Shown: in pieces, positions 30,304-38,399 of the stretch
How positions within the stretch are numbered: the first letter of the stretch is position 1
Layout of the letters: every line of letters begins with the position of its first letter
From: Salinihabitans flavidus
GTDB lineage: Bacteria > Pseudomonadota > Alphaproteobacteria > Rhodobacterales > Rhodobacteraceae
Assembly: GCF_900110425.1 (NCBI RefSeq)
Contig: NZ_FODS01000004.1
Location: 185,658 to 249,657, forward strand
Reading direction: 5' to 3'
Length of the DNA: 64,000 nucleotides
The notes under the pieces: generated by a model
The model's input: only the letters and a program-made list of their open reading frames with translations
What the model was told of the DNA's origin: nothing
Database searches by the model: none
Position numbers and translations under genes: made by a program

Positions 30304-31218
30304 TTACATCTCCTTCCGGATATCGACGACCCGCAGGGCGAGCGTGATGACAGCGGTAATGATGACGGTCAGCACCACGCCGGCCACCGCGGCGAAGGCC
30401 CATTTGAGCGATCCGACCTGACTGACGATGATGTTCCCCAGAAGGTTCACCTTGCGCCCCGAAAGCGAAGCGGCGGTGGCAAACTCCCCCAGCACCATGA
30501 CCGAGACGAAGATGGTCCCGACGATGACCCCCGGCAGCGACAGCGGCAGCACGATACGGCGGAAAATGGTTCCGAACGACGCGCCAAGATCCCGGGCCGC
30601 CTCGATGATCGAGTCGTCGATCCGCGCGATCATGAATGTGATCGGCCCGACCATGAACACGCAGTAGATCTGCGTCATGCCGACATAGACCGAGAATTCA
30701 GAGAAGAGCAGGAAACTCAGAGGCTCTGAAACGATGCCGAGCTTCAGCAGGATTATGTTGATCGCCCCTTCGGTGCCGAGCATGGGCCGCCATGCGATCA
30801 CACGAATGAGGAACGAGGTCCAGAACGGAATCACGCAGGCCACCAGAAGGGCGGTCTGAAGCGTGCGGTTCTTGACGAAAAGCCCGATGAAAAGCGCGAC
30901 CGGGTAGCCCACGACGATCGTGGCCAGAAGCACGATAATCCAGGTTTTCAGCGTCGTGCCGATCGCGGTCAGGTAGGTCGGGGAACTGAGGAACCGCTCC
31001 CAGCTCGCCGTGGTCAGGGTCGGTTCAACGGCAAAGGTGCTCTGGGTCCAGAAGGAAACGTAGATCACCATCACCAGCGGCATCAGCATGAAGAGGACCA
31101 TCCACAACACACCGGGCGTCAACAGCAGGAACGCACGGCGGCGATCCTTGGCTTCACGCGTGGCGGCCGGGCTTACGGCGGGCTCGTCGGGAAAGTCTTC
31201 GATTACCGTGGTCATCAC
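30304..31218 (-). CDS. PotB-like ABC transporter permease
   Basis: Inner-membrane permease of 304 residues with a polar N-terminal tail, then a first helix (LLTPGVLWMVLFMLMPLVMV) and the EAA loop EAARDLGASFGTIFRRIVLP. It overlaps the upstream ATPase gene by 4 bp and is separated from the PotC-like permease gene by 2 bp, so the core transporter is translated as one unit. Confidence 0.92.
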   Translation of the reverse strand: MMTTVIEDFPDEPAVSPAATREAKDRRRAFLLLTPGVLWMVLFMLMPLVMVIYVSFWTQSTFAVEPTLTTASWERFLSSPTYLTAIGTTLKTWIIVLLATIVVGYPVALFIGLFVKNRTLQTALLVACVIPFWTSFLIRVIAWRPMLGTEGAINIILLKLGIVSEPLSFLLFSEFSVYVGMTQIYCVFMVGPITFMIARIDDSIIEAARDLGASFGTIFRRIVLPLSLPGVIVGTIFVSVMVLGEFATAASLSGRKVNLLGNIIVSQVGSLKWAFAAVAGVVLTVIITAVITLALRVVDIRKEM

Positions 31219-32285
31219 GCGGCTCCCTTGAACAGCACCGCCGCGTCGGGCGGAAAGTGCAGGGCGTAGGCCTGGCCCTCTTTGAGATCCGGCAGGCGCG
31301 AGTCGCTCAGGTGGTCCACCACCTGGATCAGCTCACCGTCCGGGGTTCGGAAAAACGACAGCGCCGTGGGGCCGTTGAATTCGCCCGTCACATAGGTCGC
31401 TTCGAAATGGTCATGCGCCTCGGGCACTTGCGCCGGATCGCAAACGCCGATCTCGTCGAAGCGCACCGCCAGTTGCACGGGCGTATTGTCGGCCACCTGC
31501 TCCACGATCGGCAGCAATCCCACCGAAGTTCGCAGGGCGCCGCCCTCCACCACACCCGGCAGAAGGTTCCATGCGTTCAGGTGACGCGCCGCGGCCGGGT
31601 TTTTCGGCTGTGAGAAGAGCGTGCTGGAATCGTCGACCTGCGCGATCTTGCCGTCGGCCAGAACCGCCACAGTGTCGCCCATGGTCAGCGCCTCTGTCTC
31701 GGAGCCGGTGACATGCAGGAAGCTGACCTTCAGACGCTCTCGAATCGCGCGAAGCTCATCGCACATGCGGGCCCTCAGGTTGGCGTCCAGCGCCCCAAGC
31801 GGCTCGTCGAGCAACACGATGCGCGGCTCTGTCACCAGTGTCCGGGCCAGGGCCACGCGCTGTCGCTGTCCGCCGGAAATCTCCCCCACACCGCGATGAC
31901 CGAAGCCGTCCAGCCCGACAAGATTCAGCGCGTCTTCGGTGCGCTCCCTGATCTGGGCCTTGCTTTCGATCGCCCCGGACTCGCGGTACCGCAGGCCAAA
32001 GGCGACGTTGTCCGAAACCGAAAGGTGGGGAAAAAGCGCGAAGTTCTGGAACACGAAGCCGATGTCGCGGCGATGCGGCGGCTTGCCGTCCAGACGCTCG
32101 CCGTTCAGCAACACCTCGCCCTCGTTCGGCTCTTCATAGCCCGCAATGAGGCGCAGCAACGTGGTCTTGCCCGACCCGGATGCGCCGAGAAGTGACAGGT
32201 AGGTGTCATCGGGAACAATCAGGTCGAGGCCGTCCAGAGCGACAATGTCACCGTATCGCCGTGTCACGCCATTAAGCTTCAGCAC
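31215..32285 (-). CDS. PotA-like ABC transporter ATP-binding protein (first copy)
   Basis: First gene of the 12-gene leftward operon. The GTG at 32285, preceded by GGGAGAG, gives 356 residues beginning MLKLNGVTRRYGD. Walker A is GASGSGKTT (34-42), the signature is ISGGQRQRVALART, and a C-terminal TOBE-type domain follows. A TTG- or ATG-initiated extension of 13 residues (to 32324) is possible but lacks a ribosome binding site. The promoter lies in the 297-bp space shared with the divergent GntR gene. Confidence 0.92.
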   Translation of the reverse strand: MLKLNGVTRRYGDIVALDGLDLIVPDDTYLSLLGASGSGKTTLLRLIAGYEEPNEGEVLLNGERLDGKPPHRRDIGFVFQNFALFPHLSVSDNVAFGLRYRESGAIESKAQIRERTEDALNLVGLDGFGHRGVGEISGGQRQRVALARTLVTEPRIVLLDEPLGALDANLRARMCDELRAIRERLKVSFLHVTGSETEALTMGDTVAVLADGKIAQVDDSSTLFSQPKNPAAARHLNAWNLLPGVVEGGALRTSVGLLPIVEQVADNTPVQLAVRFDEIGVCDPAQVPEAHDHFEATYVTGEFNGPTALSFFRTPDGELIQVVDHLSDSRLPDLKEGQAYALHFPPDAAVLFKGAA

Positions 32286-32358
32286 GTTTCTCTCCCAGCT
32301 TGAACGTTTTGCGCACACAAACATCGTTTTTCGAGTCAGGCAAGAAGAAAATGATGTC

Positions 32359-32369
32359 TGTATGCAAAG
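32359..32369 (+). promoter_or_regulatory. Candidate GntR operator, left half of an inverted pair
   Basis: The 11-mer TGTATGCAAAG lies 74 bp upstream of the potA-type start. An exact inverted copy occurs at 32490-32500. The pair brackets the AT-rich divergent promoter region and probably binds the double-HTH GntR regulator. Confidence 0.5.
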
Positions 32370-32489
32370 CGCAATATTTTTGGTCTTTGGTGATTTTTCA
32401 GTGGAAAATCAGTGCATCTTCCTGCTATTTTTCGCCGTGAGGCGCTCATACAGAGAGGAATTGGGATTCTGGCCATGATTTTATTTGCT

Positions 32490-32500
32490 CTTTGCATACA
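32490..32500 (-). promoter_or_regulatory. Candidate GntR operator, right half of an inverted pair
   Basis: CTTTGCATACA, the exact reverse complement of the site at 32359-32369, lies 82 bp before the gntR start and is followed by ACAA. The 120-bp spacing between the sites would allow looping or independent control of the two divergent promoters. Confidence 0.5.
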
Positions 32501-32582
32501 ACAATCGAATCACTACAGCGGGCAAAAACACCCTATGGTGGTATCCGATCCGATTCCCACACGGACCTAGGAGATCCAGACC

Positions 32583-33590
32583 ATGACCCGAAAGGCGACT
32601 GCCGCCGTCGTATCCGATCCGCAGCCCGCCACTCTCTTCGAGGCGGCCGCCGATCTGCTGCGTGCGAATATCGCCGACGGCAAGCTCGGTGCCGGCGTTG
32701 TGCTTCAGGAAAGCGCGTTGTCTGAACGGCTGTCGATGTCGCGCGCCACCGTTAAGCGCGCTCTGTCGATTCTCGCGCAGGAAGGTCTGATCCGGAAATT
32801 CTCGGGACGCGGCTACCTTGTTACCGGATCGGACGAGACACCGCGCCGGCTCGACCTGCGCACCCTCGATCTCGATCTTGAAACACTGGACGACACGGTG
32901 GGCAAGCCGAACTGGTTGCGTATTCAGGATGCGGTCGAAAACGCGCTCTCACGATGTCTGATCTTTGGCCGCTACCGGGTGGTCGAGGCGCTCGTCGCGC
33001 AGGAATTCGATGTGAGCCGCACCGTGGTGCGCGATGTTCTCTCGCGGCTTCAGGAACGCGGGCTGGTGCAGAAAAGCGCCAGTTCCCGTTGGGTGGTAGA
33101 GCCGCTGACCGCGCAACGCATCAAGGACAAGTTCGAATTGCGCATGGTGCTTGAGGTCGCGGCGCTCTATTCGTCCGAGCCTGACACGGCCGCGCTTGTG
33201 GCGCTGGCCAATGACATCCGCGCCCTGCCCGAGGATCGCCCCGTCGCGCCGGAGACATGGTTCGATCTCGATCACAGGTTTTTCGAACTCGCCATCCTGT
33301 CCACGCCCAATCAGGATCTTATCCACTACGTGAGCGCCAACCGCGGCGCGCTCTGGGCGTTGCAGCGCGTGCTCTTTTCCATCGGCCTGCCGCCGGACAG
33401 ACAATCCCTGCTGGAGTTGTGCATGGTCATCGATCTGCTTCAGGCGGGCACCCCCACGGCGGCGGCGAGCATGCTCTCGACCCATCTGGAAAACGCCCTG
33501 AACCGGACCATTGCGCAGCTCAAGATCGTGTCGGTCATCAACCCGCCCGACGATCTCGCCCCTTACCTCGTCCCCGCCGGGGACGGCTAG
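32583..33590 (+). CDS. GntR family regulator with two tandem winged-helix domains
   Basis: A 335-residue transcription factor that is unusual in having two GntR-type winged helices in a row: residues about 17-81 (ESALSERLSMSRATVKRAL, then GLIRKFSGRGYLV) and about 112-173 (AQEFDVSRTVVRDVLSRL, then GLVQKSASSRWVV). A FadR/FCD-like all-helical effector domain follows (about 177-315), with candidate metal ligands in FDLDHRFFELA and STHLENAL. It has an AGGAG site before the ATG. It is divergent from the 12-gene transporter operon and is probably its regulator. Confidence 0.9.
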   Translation: MTRKATAAVVSDPQPATLFEAAADLLRANIADGKLGAGVVLQESALSERLSMSRATVKRALSILAQEGLIRKFSGRGYLVTGSDETPRRLDLRTLDLDLETLDDTVGKPNWLRIQDAVENALSRCLIFGRYRVVEALVAQEFDVSRTVVRDVLSRLQERGLVQKSASSRWVVEPLTAQRIKDKFELRMVLEVAALYSSEPDTAALVALANDIRALPEDRPVAPETWFDLDHRFFELAILSTPNQDLIHYVSANRGALWALQRVLFSIGLPPDRQSLLELCMVIDLLQAGTPTAAASMLSTHLENALNRTIAQLKIVSVINPPDDLAPYLVPAGDG

Positions 33591-33652
33591 GCGCCCTCAG
33601 GCCAGCGCGCCGGGCGCGATGCAGCCGCATTCCTGCTCCATCGACACGGTTG

Positions 33653-35101
33653 CTAGTGCCGCAAGTTTGGATCTATGACGCCGATGGGCCCACCAGCCGC
33701 CTTTTCGACAAAGCCGGCAGCGGAGAGAAGCGCCTCTTCGCCACGGGGCTGTCCGACAAGTTGCACCCCCACGGGCAAACCACCGGGTCCGAAGCCGACT
33801 GGAACAGAGATCGCGGGAAGTCCGACGGTGGTGGCGAGGAAGGCGCAATCGAGCCAGTCCATATAGGTCTCCATGGTCTTGCCATCGACCGTATCGACCC
33901 ACTCCTCCTCAACGGCGTGCGGCATGCAGCCGACAACCGGGCAGGCCAATACATCGAAATCCGCGAACACTCCCTGCATCTCGTCGTACAGGCGCGAGCG
34001 AATGAGATGGGAGTCGATAATATCGTCCATGGACAAGCCCAGGCCGAATTGCACGTTGTCCTCCAGCGTCGCCTTGAATCCCTTGCGGATTTCCGGATCT
34101 ATGTCGCGCATCAACGTGGCCCAGAGAATTCCGCGCTGAACATAGTAGCTCCGTTTCATGTCGGTGAAGTCGGGCTGAACCTCCTCCACCGTCGCCCCAT
34201 GCCTTGCGAAGGTTTCCATCGCCTGGTCCAGGTGGTGGCGCATGTCGGGATCGACGGCACATTCACCGCCAAGATCAGGCGCGTATGCGATCCGCAGCCC
34301 GGTGGCGAGGTCACGCTCCGCGGCGGCCTGATAGGTGGTCTGGATGGGCGGATAGGATATTGGATAGCGTGGGTCGTAGCCGGTCATCGCATCGAGGAAA
34401 AGTGCACAGTCGCGAACCGAACGACCCATCGGACCCTGAGCGCCCTCAGTGATGTATCCCGCCTGTGCTGGCCCGCCGGCGACCAGACCGGGGCTTGGGC
34501 GAAGCCCGACAACACCGCAATAGGCGGCAGGTGTGCGCAAGCTACCACCGTGATCGGACCCGTGACTCAACCATGCCTGCCCCGTGATGAGCTGTGCCGC
34601 GGCACCACCGGAGGAGCCACCGGGATTGTAGCGGGTATCCCAAGGGTTGCGCGTGGTTCCGAACACTGCATTGAAGGTGTTGGCGCCCGCGCCAAATTCC
34701 GGCGTGTTTGTCTTTCCCAGAATAATGCCGCCGCGCTCTTCAATACGGGTGACGAGCGGATCGGATGTCTCCGGGACATACTCGGCGAGCGCCGGTGTGC
34801 CCCAAGTGCTGCGCACCCCGGCGACCGCTGTAAGGTCCTTGATGCCCAGGGGGAGCCCAGCGAGCCCACCGGGCTGATCCGGCTCCCTGTTCGCGAGGAC
34901 GTCGGCCGCCTGTCTGGCATGATCGAAGCAGGTTGTCGGCATCGCATTGATCGCGGAGTCTGTCTGTTCATGCCGGGTCTGTGCCGCCTCGACAAGGTCC
35001 ATGGGCGACACGTCGCCCCGCCTGAGCAGATCGACGACCTCGACCGCGCCGAGGGCACAAAGTTCGGGGCCGGTGTAGAGTGTTTCGCCGCGATCGTTCA
35101 T
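33653..35101 (-). CDS. Amidase signature family hydrolase
   Basis: A 482-residue amidase that cleaves a carboxamide. The Ser-cisSer-Lys machinery is visible: Lys in GLPLGIKDLTAVAGV, and the glycine/serine motif NPGGSSGGAAAQL followed by SDHGGSLRTPAAYCGVVGLRPS. The start at 35101 has GAAAGGA upstream; the longer frame to 35380 is spurious. It is the last gene of the gntR-ggt-dctQMP operon, which suggests that the TRAP ligand carries an amide. Confidence 0.93.
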   Translation of the reverse strand: MNDRGETLYTGPELCALGAVEVVDLLRRGDVSPMDLVEAAQTRHEQTDSAINAMPTTCFDHARQAADVLANREPDQPGGLAGLPLGIKDLTAVAGVRSTWGTPALAEYVPETSDPLVTRIEERGGIILGKTNTPEFGAGANTFNAVFGTTRNPWDTRYNPGGSSGGAAAQLITGQAWLSHGSDHGGSLRTPAAYCGVVGLRPSPGLVAGGPAQAGYITEGAQGPMGRSVRDCALFLDAMTGYDPRYPISYPPIQTTYQAAAERDLATGLRIAYAPDLGGECAVDPDMRHHLDQAMETFARHGATVEEVQPDFTDMKRSYYVQRGILWATLMRDIDPEIRKGFKATLEDNVQFGLGLSMDDIIDSHLIRSRLYDEMQGVFADFDVLACPVVGCMPHAVEEEWVDTVDGKTMETYMDWLDCAFLATTVGLPAISVPVGFGPGGLPVGVQLVGQPRGEEALLSAAGFVEKAAGGPIGVIDPNLRH

Positions 35102-35225
35102 TGTTCGTCCTTTCGGTTTCCACCTGAGATCCGGGAGTATTCTCGGCCCGGTTCCGGGTACCGTGATTCCTCGCGTTATCTTGCGTATGCACCGACCCGC
35201 CGGAACGGCGGGTCGGTCATGGCGA

Positions 35226-36305
35226 TCAGGAGAAGAAGCTTTCGCGTTCGACGAGGAACGGAGTGTCGTAGTACCGCTTGTACTCCGTCGATTTCCGGGC
35301 GTATGCGTAGTACGCCTCGACAAAACGCCGGTGGAAGTCGCTCGTGTCTTTGACTTCGTCGATAACCTCTCGCGACGCATCCTTCAGAGCCTGCCAGACA
35401 TCGTCCGGGAAGGTGTCGATAACCAGATCCGGCGCCGCGTTGAGCTTTTCGTAGGCCTGAAGGTTGGCATGGAACGTATCCGCCGAGGACCGGTTCGCCT
35501 CGGCTTCGGACACGGCCTCCACCATGGTGCGCTGTGCGTCTGTCAGGGCTTGCCATGCATCCAGGTTGATGCCGAATTCGATACCGCCGTAGATCTCGAC
35601 CGGCGACGGCGCATACATGTACCCGGCGACGTTCTCGAAACCGAAGGCGAGGTCGTTCGCGGGGCCGACCCACTCTGCGCCGTCCAGAGTGCCGGATTGA
35701 AGCGCGGCGAAGATCTCTCCCGGCGGGATCGAGACAGGGTTCACGCCGACCTTGCGCAGCACCTCACCATAGAGGCCGGCGGCACGGAAGTTCACGCCCT
35801 TCAGATCATCGAGCGATTTCACCTCGTTCTTGAACCAGCCAGCGGTCTGAACCCCCGACCCGCCACCGATGAAGATCTGCAGGTTTCGGTCGTTGGTGAA
35901 TTCATTCAGCAACTCCTGCCCGCCACCGTAGTACATCCAGGCGTGCATCTCGTCGAACGTGAGACCGAAGGGGGCTGCGGTAAAGAATGAGTGCGCGATG
36001 TCGCGCCCCGAGAACCAGGAGCCGGAACCGTGATAGGCTTCTGCGGTGCCGCTTTCGACAGCCTCCTGCGTGCCGAAGGGCGCCACCAGTTCGCCGGCGC
36101 CGAAGACCTGCACGCGAATCTCGCCTCCTGACATCTGTGTGATCCGCTCCGCCCAGCGCAGGGCAGAAACCCCGGGCCCGGGCAGGCCGCGCGGTACCGA
36201 CGTCACGAGTTTCCAGTTGTGCTGCGCCTGGGCACGCGCCACGCGCGGTGCGGCAAGCGCGGCCGGAGCGGCAATAGCCGCAGCGATGAGTGATCTTCTT
36301 TTCAT
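35226..36305 (-). CDS. dctP: TRAP transporter substrate-binding protein (DctP family)
   Basis: Periplasmic receptor of a TRAP importer, 359 residues. It has a leader containing RRSLIAAAIAAPAALA with cleavage likely after ARA, then WKLVTSVPRGLPGPG. The order of motifs and the ELLNEFTNDRNLQ region resemble the TakP (alpha-keto acid) group of DctP receptors. The Arg that normally binds the ligand carboxylate is likely in VNFRAAGLYGEVLRKVG. It is encoded just after dctM. Confidence 0.92.
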   Translation of the reverse strand: MKRRSLIAAAIAAPAALAAPRVARAQAQHNWKLVTSVPRGLPGPGVSALRWAERITQMSGGEIRVQVFGAGELVAPFGTQEAVESGTAEAYHGSGSWFSGRDIAHSFFTAAPFGLTFDEMHAWMYYGGGQELLNEFTNDRNLQIFIGGGSGVQTAGWFKNEVKSLDDLKGVNFRAAGLYGEVLRKVGVNPVSIPPGEIFAALQSGTLDGAEWVGPANDLAFGFENVAGYMYAPSPVEIYGGIEFGINLDAWQALTDAQRTMVEAVSEAEANRSSADTFHANLQAYEKLNAAPDLVIDTFPDDVWQALKDASREVIDEVKDTSDFHRRFVEAYYAYARKSTEYKRYYDTPFLVERESFFS

Positions 36306-36330
36306 GTTTCTTCTCCCGGTTGGTGTTGCG

Positions 36331-37887
36331 TCAGTGATAGATCGCGTCGGGCAACCACGTCGCCAGTCCAGGGACAAGAACGACGATTGCAAGCGCGAGC
36401 ATCTGCAAGAGGATGAAGGGAAGGATCCCCCTGTAGATGTCGCTTGTCCTGACTTCCACAGGGGCGACACGCCGGAAGTAGAACAGCGCGTAGCCGAATG
36501 GCGGAGTCAGGAAACTCATTTGAAGGTTCAGGCTGATCAGGATGGCGAACCAGACCGGGTCCACCCCGGCGGCCATCAACGGGGGCCCCGCGATGGGAAC
36601 GACGATAAAAATGATCTCCACATACTCGATTATGAACCCGAGCAGGAAGATGATCGCCATCGTCACCAGCACCGCCTGCAGGTTTCCACCGGGCAGCCCG
36701 TGGAGGAAGTCTTCAACCATCGCCTCGCCCTGAAGGCCCCGGAACACCAGCGACAGCATCGTGGCGCCAAGTACGATGAGCGTCAGCATCGAGACCAGCC
36801 CGGCAGTTTCGGTTGCAACCTCCCAGAGTGGACCGTCACGGATTTCCTGCGCGATGGCCACAAGCGTGCCGAGGCAGAGAAGGACGAGCGCGGTGAACCC
36901 GATTACGGTGCTGACCATGCCGGCCTGAGTTCCGCCGGTCAGTTTGACAAGGATGAGCACCAGCGCGGCGGGCAACACCGATCCCATCAGTACCACACGC
37001 CACAGCGGCAGATCCTTGCGGTCGAGGGCGGACATGACCAGAGCACCGGCCGCGCCGAATGCAGCGCTTTCGGTTGCGGTTGCAACGCCGCCGAGAATCG
37101 AACCCAGCACGATCAGGATCAGCAGGAGCGGCATCAGCAGAGAGTAGGCGATCTCGCGGAATTCGAGCTTGCGACGCTGTCCAAATTCATCGCGGTCGAT
37201 CACCGGAGGACAGCTTTCGGGCCGTCGAAGTGAGGTCACGAAAATATACGCGATATAGAGCACGACCAGAAGCAGGCCCGGCAGCAGCGCGCCCGCAAAG
37301 AGATCGCCCACGGAAACCGGCTCCGCGGCCCAGTCCCCTGCCGCGCGGCGCCCGGCCTGATAGGCCGAGGAAATCTGGTCAGTCAAAAGAATCAACAAAA
37401 TGGATGGCGGAATGATCTGACCAAGGGACCCCGACGCACAGATCACCCCGGAGGCGAGCGACTTCGAGTATCCGGCTGAAAGCATCGCCGGCATGGCGAT
37501 CATCCCGAGCATGAATATCGTCGCGCCGATCACGCCGGTCGACGCGGCCAGAAGGGTGCCGACAATGATCACCGCATAGGCCATGCCGCCTTCACGCTCG
37601 CCGAAAAGGGCGCCAGCCGTGAGCATCATGCGCCGGGCGATGTTCGAACGCTCAAGGATACCGCCCATGAGAACGAAGAGCGGAACCGACAGAAAGATCG
37701 AATTGGTCAGGATCGCGACGGCGCGCGAGGGGAAGGCCGCGAGAAACCCGAGGTCGAAATGCCCCAGCGCAGCGGCGAGAAATGCGACAACCGTCGGCAC
37801 ACCGATCAGCACGAAGGAAACCGGGGCACCAGAAAGGATACCCATCAGCAGAAGGATGCCCAGCAGGCCCAGAATCAGGGCACTCAT
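36331..37887 (-). CDS. dctM: TRAP transporter large permease subunit (DctM)
   Basis: Main sodium-coupled membrane subunit, 518 residues, with many hydrophobic helices. It starts with LILGLLGILLLMGILSGAPV and contains the motifs SVPLFVLMGGIL and SGSLGQIIPPSILL (here ASGSLGQIIPPS). It is longer than the common 430-residue DctM because of a central hydrophilic loop and extra helices, as in TakP-linked systems. Its ATG overlaps dctQ by 4 bp. Confidence 0.93.
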   Translation of the reverse strand: MSALILGLLGILLLMGILSGAPVSFVLIGVPTVVAFLAAALGHFDLGFLAAFPSRAVAILTNSIFLSVPLFVLMGGILERSNIARRMMLTAGALFGEREGGMAYAVIIVGTLLAASTGVIGATIFMLGMIAMPAMLSAGYSKSLASGVICASGSLGQIIPPSILLILLTDQISSAYQAGRRAAGDWAAEPVSVGDLFAGALLPGLLLVVLYIAYIFVTSLRRPESCPPVIDRDEFGQRRKLEFREIAYSLLMPLLLILIVLGSILGGVATATESAAFGAAGALVMSALDRKDLPLWRVVLMGSVLPAALVLILVKLTGGTQAGMVSTVIGFTALVLLCLGTLVAIAQEIRDGPLWEVATETAGLVSMLTLIVLGATMLSLVFRGLQGEAMVEDFLHGLPGGNLQAVLVTMAIIFLLGFIIEYVEIIFIVVPIAGPPLMAAGVDPVWFAILISLNLQMSFLTPPFGYALFYFRRVAPVEVRTSDIYRGILPFILLQMLALAIVVLVPGLATWLPDAIYH

Positions 37888-38396
37888 TGCTTTTCGCCTT
37901 TGCGGTAGGGATGGCGGCGCAGCCCCATGACAAGGGACACGATTGCGAGCGCGGCGAAGACCAGCGCGGCCAGCGTCTTGATGATGAAGAAGCCCGGCAG
38001 CCCCCCCAATGTCGGAGACCCCTCCAGCACACGCCATGATGTTTTTACCATCGGGATGGTATTCCACGCGGCCCAGGTCATCGCCGGGCACAGAAGACCT
38101 ATCAGCGCCACCCGCTCGATCACTTCCATGACCGGGCGCGGGAACGATTGGCTCAAAACGTTGACGCGCACGCTTTCATTATGCAGCAGCACACGAACAA
38201 GCGGCAGCGATACGATGAAGAAGAACAGGTAGGTCAGCAGGTCGGTCGCCCACGGCCAGCCCAATGAAAACACATAGCGCAGCGCGACAATCACGATCTG
38301 GGAAGCGAGCAAACCAATCACAGCTGTTGCCGCAAGTGCGTCAAGCCATGCCACCGGGCCGAATTTTCGCCTGCGGATAAATCTGAGCATTGCCAT
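37884..38396 (-). CDS. dctQ: TRAP transporter small permease subunit (DctQ)
   Basis: A 170-residue protein with four predicted membrane helices, including ALAATAVIGLLASQIVIVAL and FFIIKTLAALVFAALAIVSL, and the typical central RVNVLSQSFPRPVMEVIE segment. It partners DctM. It begins 3 bp after the ggt stop. Confidence 0.9.
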   Translation of the reverse strand: MAMLRFIRRRKFGPVAWLDALAATAVIGLLASQIVIVALRYVFSLGWPWATDLLTYLFFFIVSLPLVRVLLHNESVRVNVLSQSFPRPVMEVIERVALIGLLCPAMTWAAWNTIPMVKTSWRVLEGSPTLGGLPGFFIIKTLAALVFAALAIVSLVMGLRRHPYRKGEKQ

Positions 38397-38399
38397 CGA

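Noticed and set aside
33257..35353. 698-codon plus-strand open frame overlapping gntR and opposite the amidase gene
   Set aside because: It spans the end of one real gene and the antisense of another, with no motif of its own.
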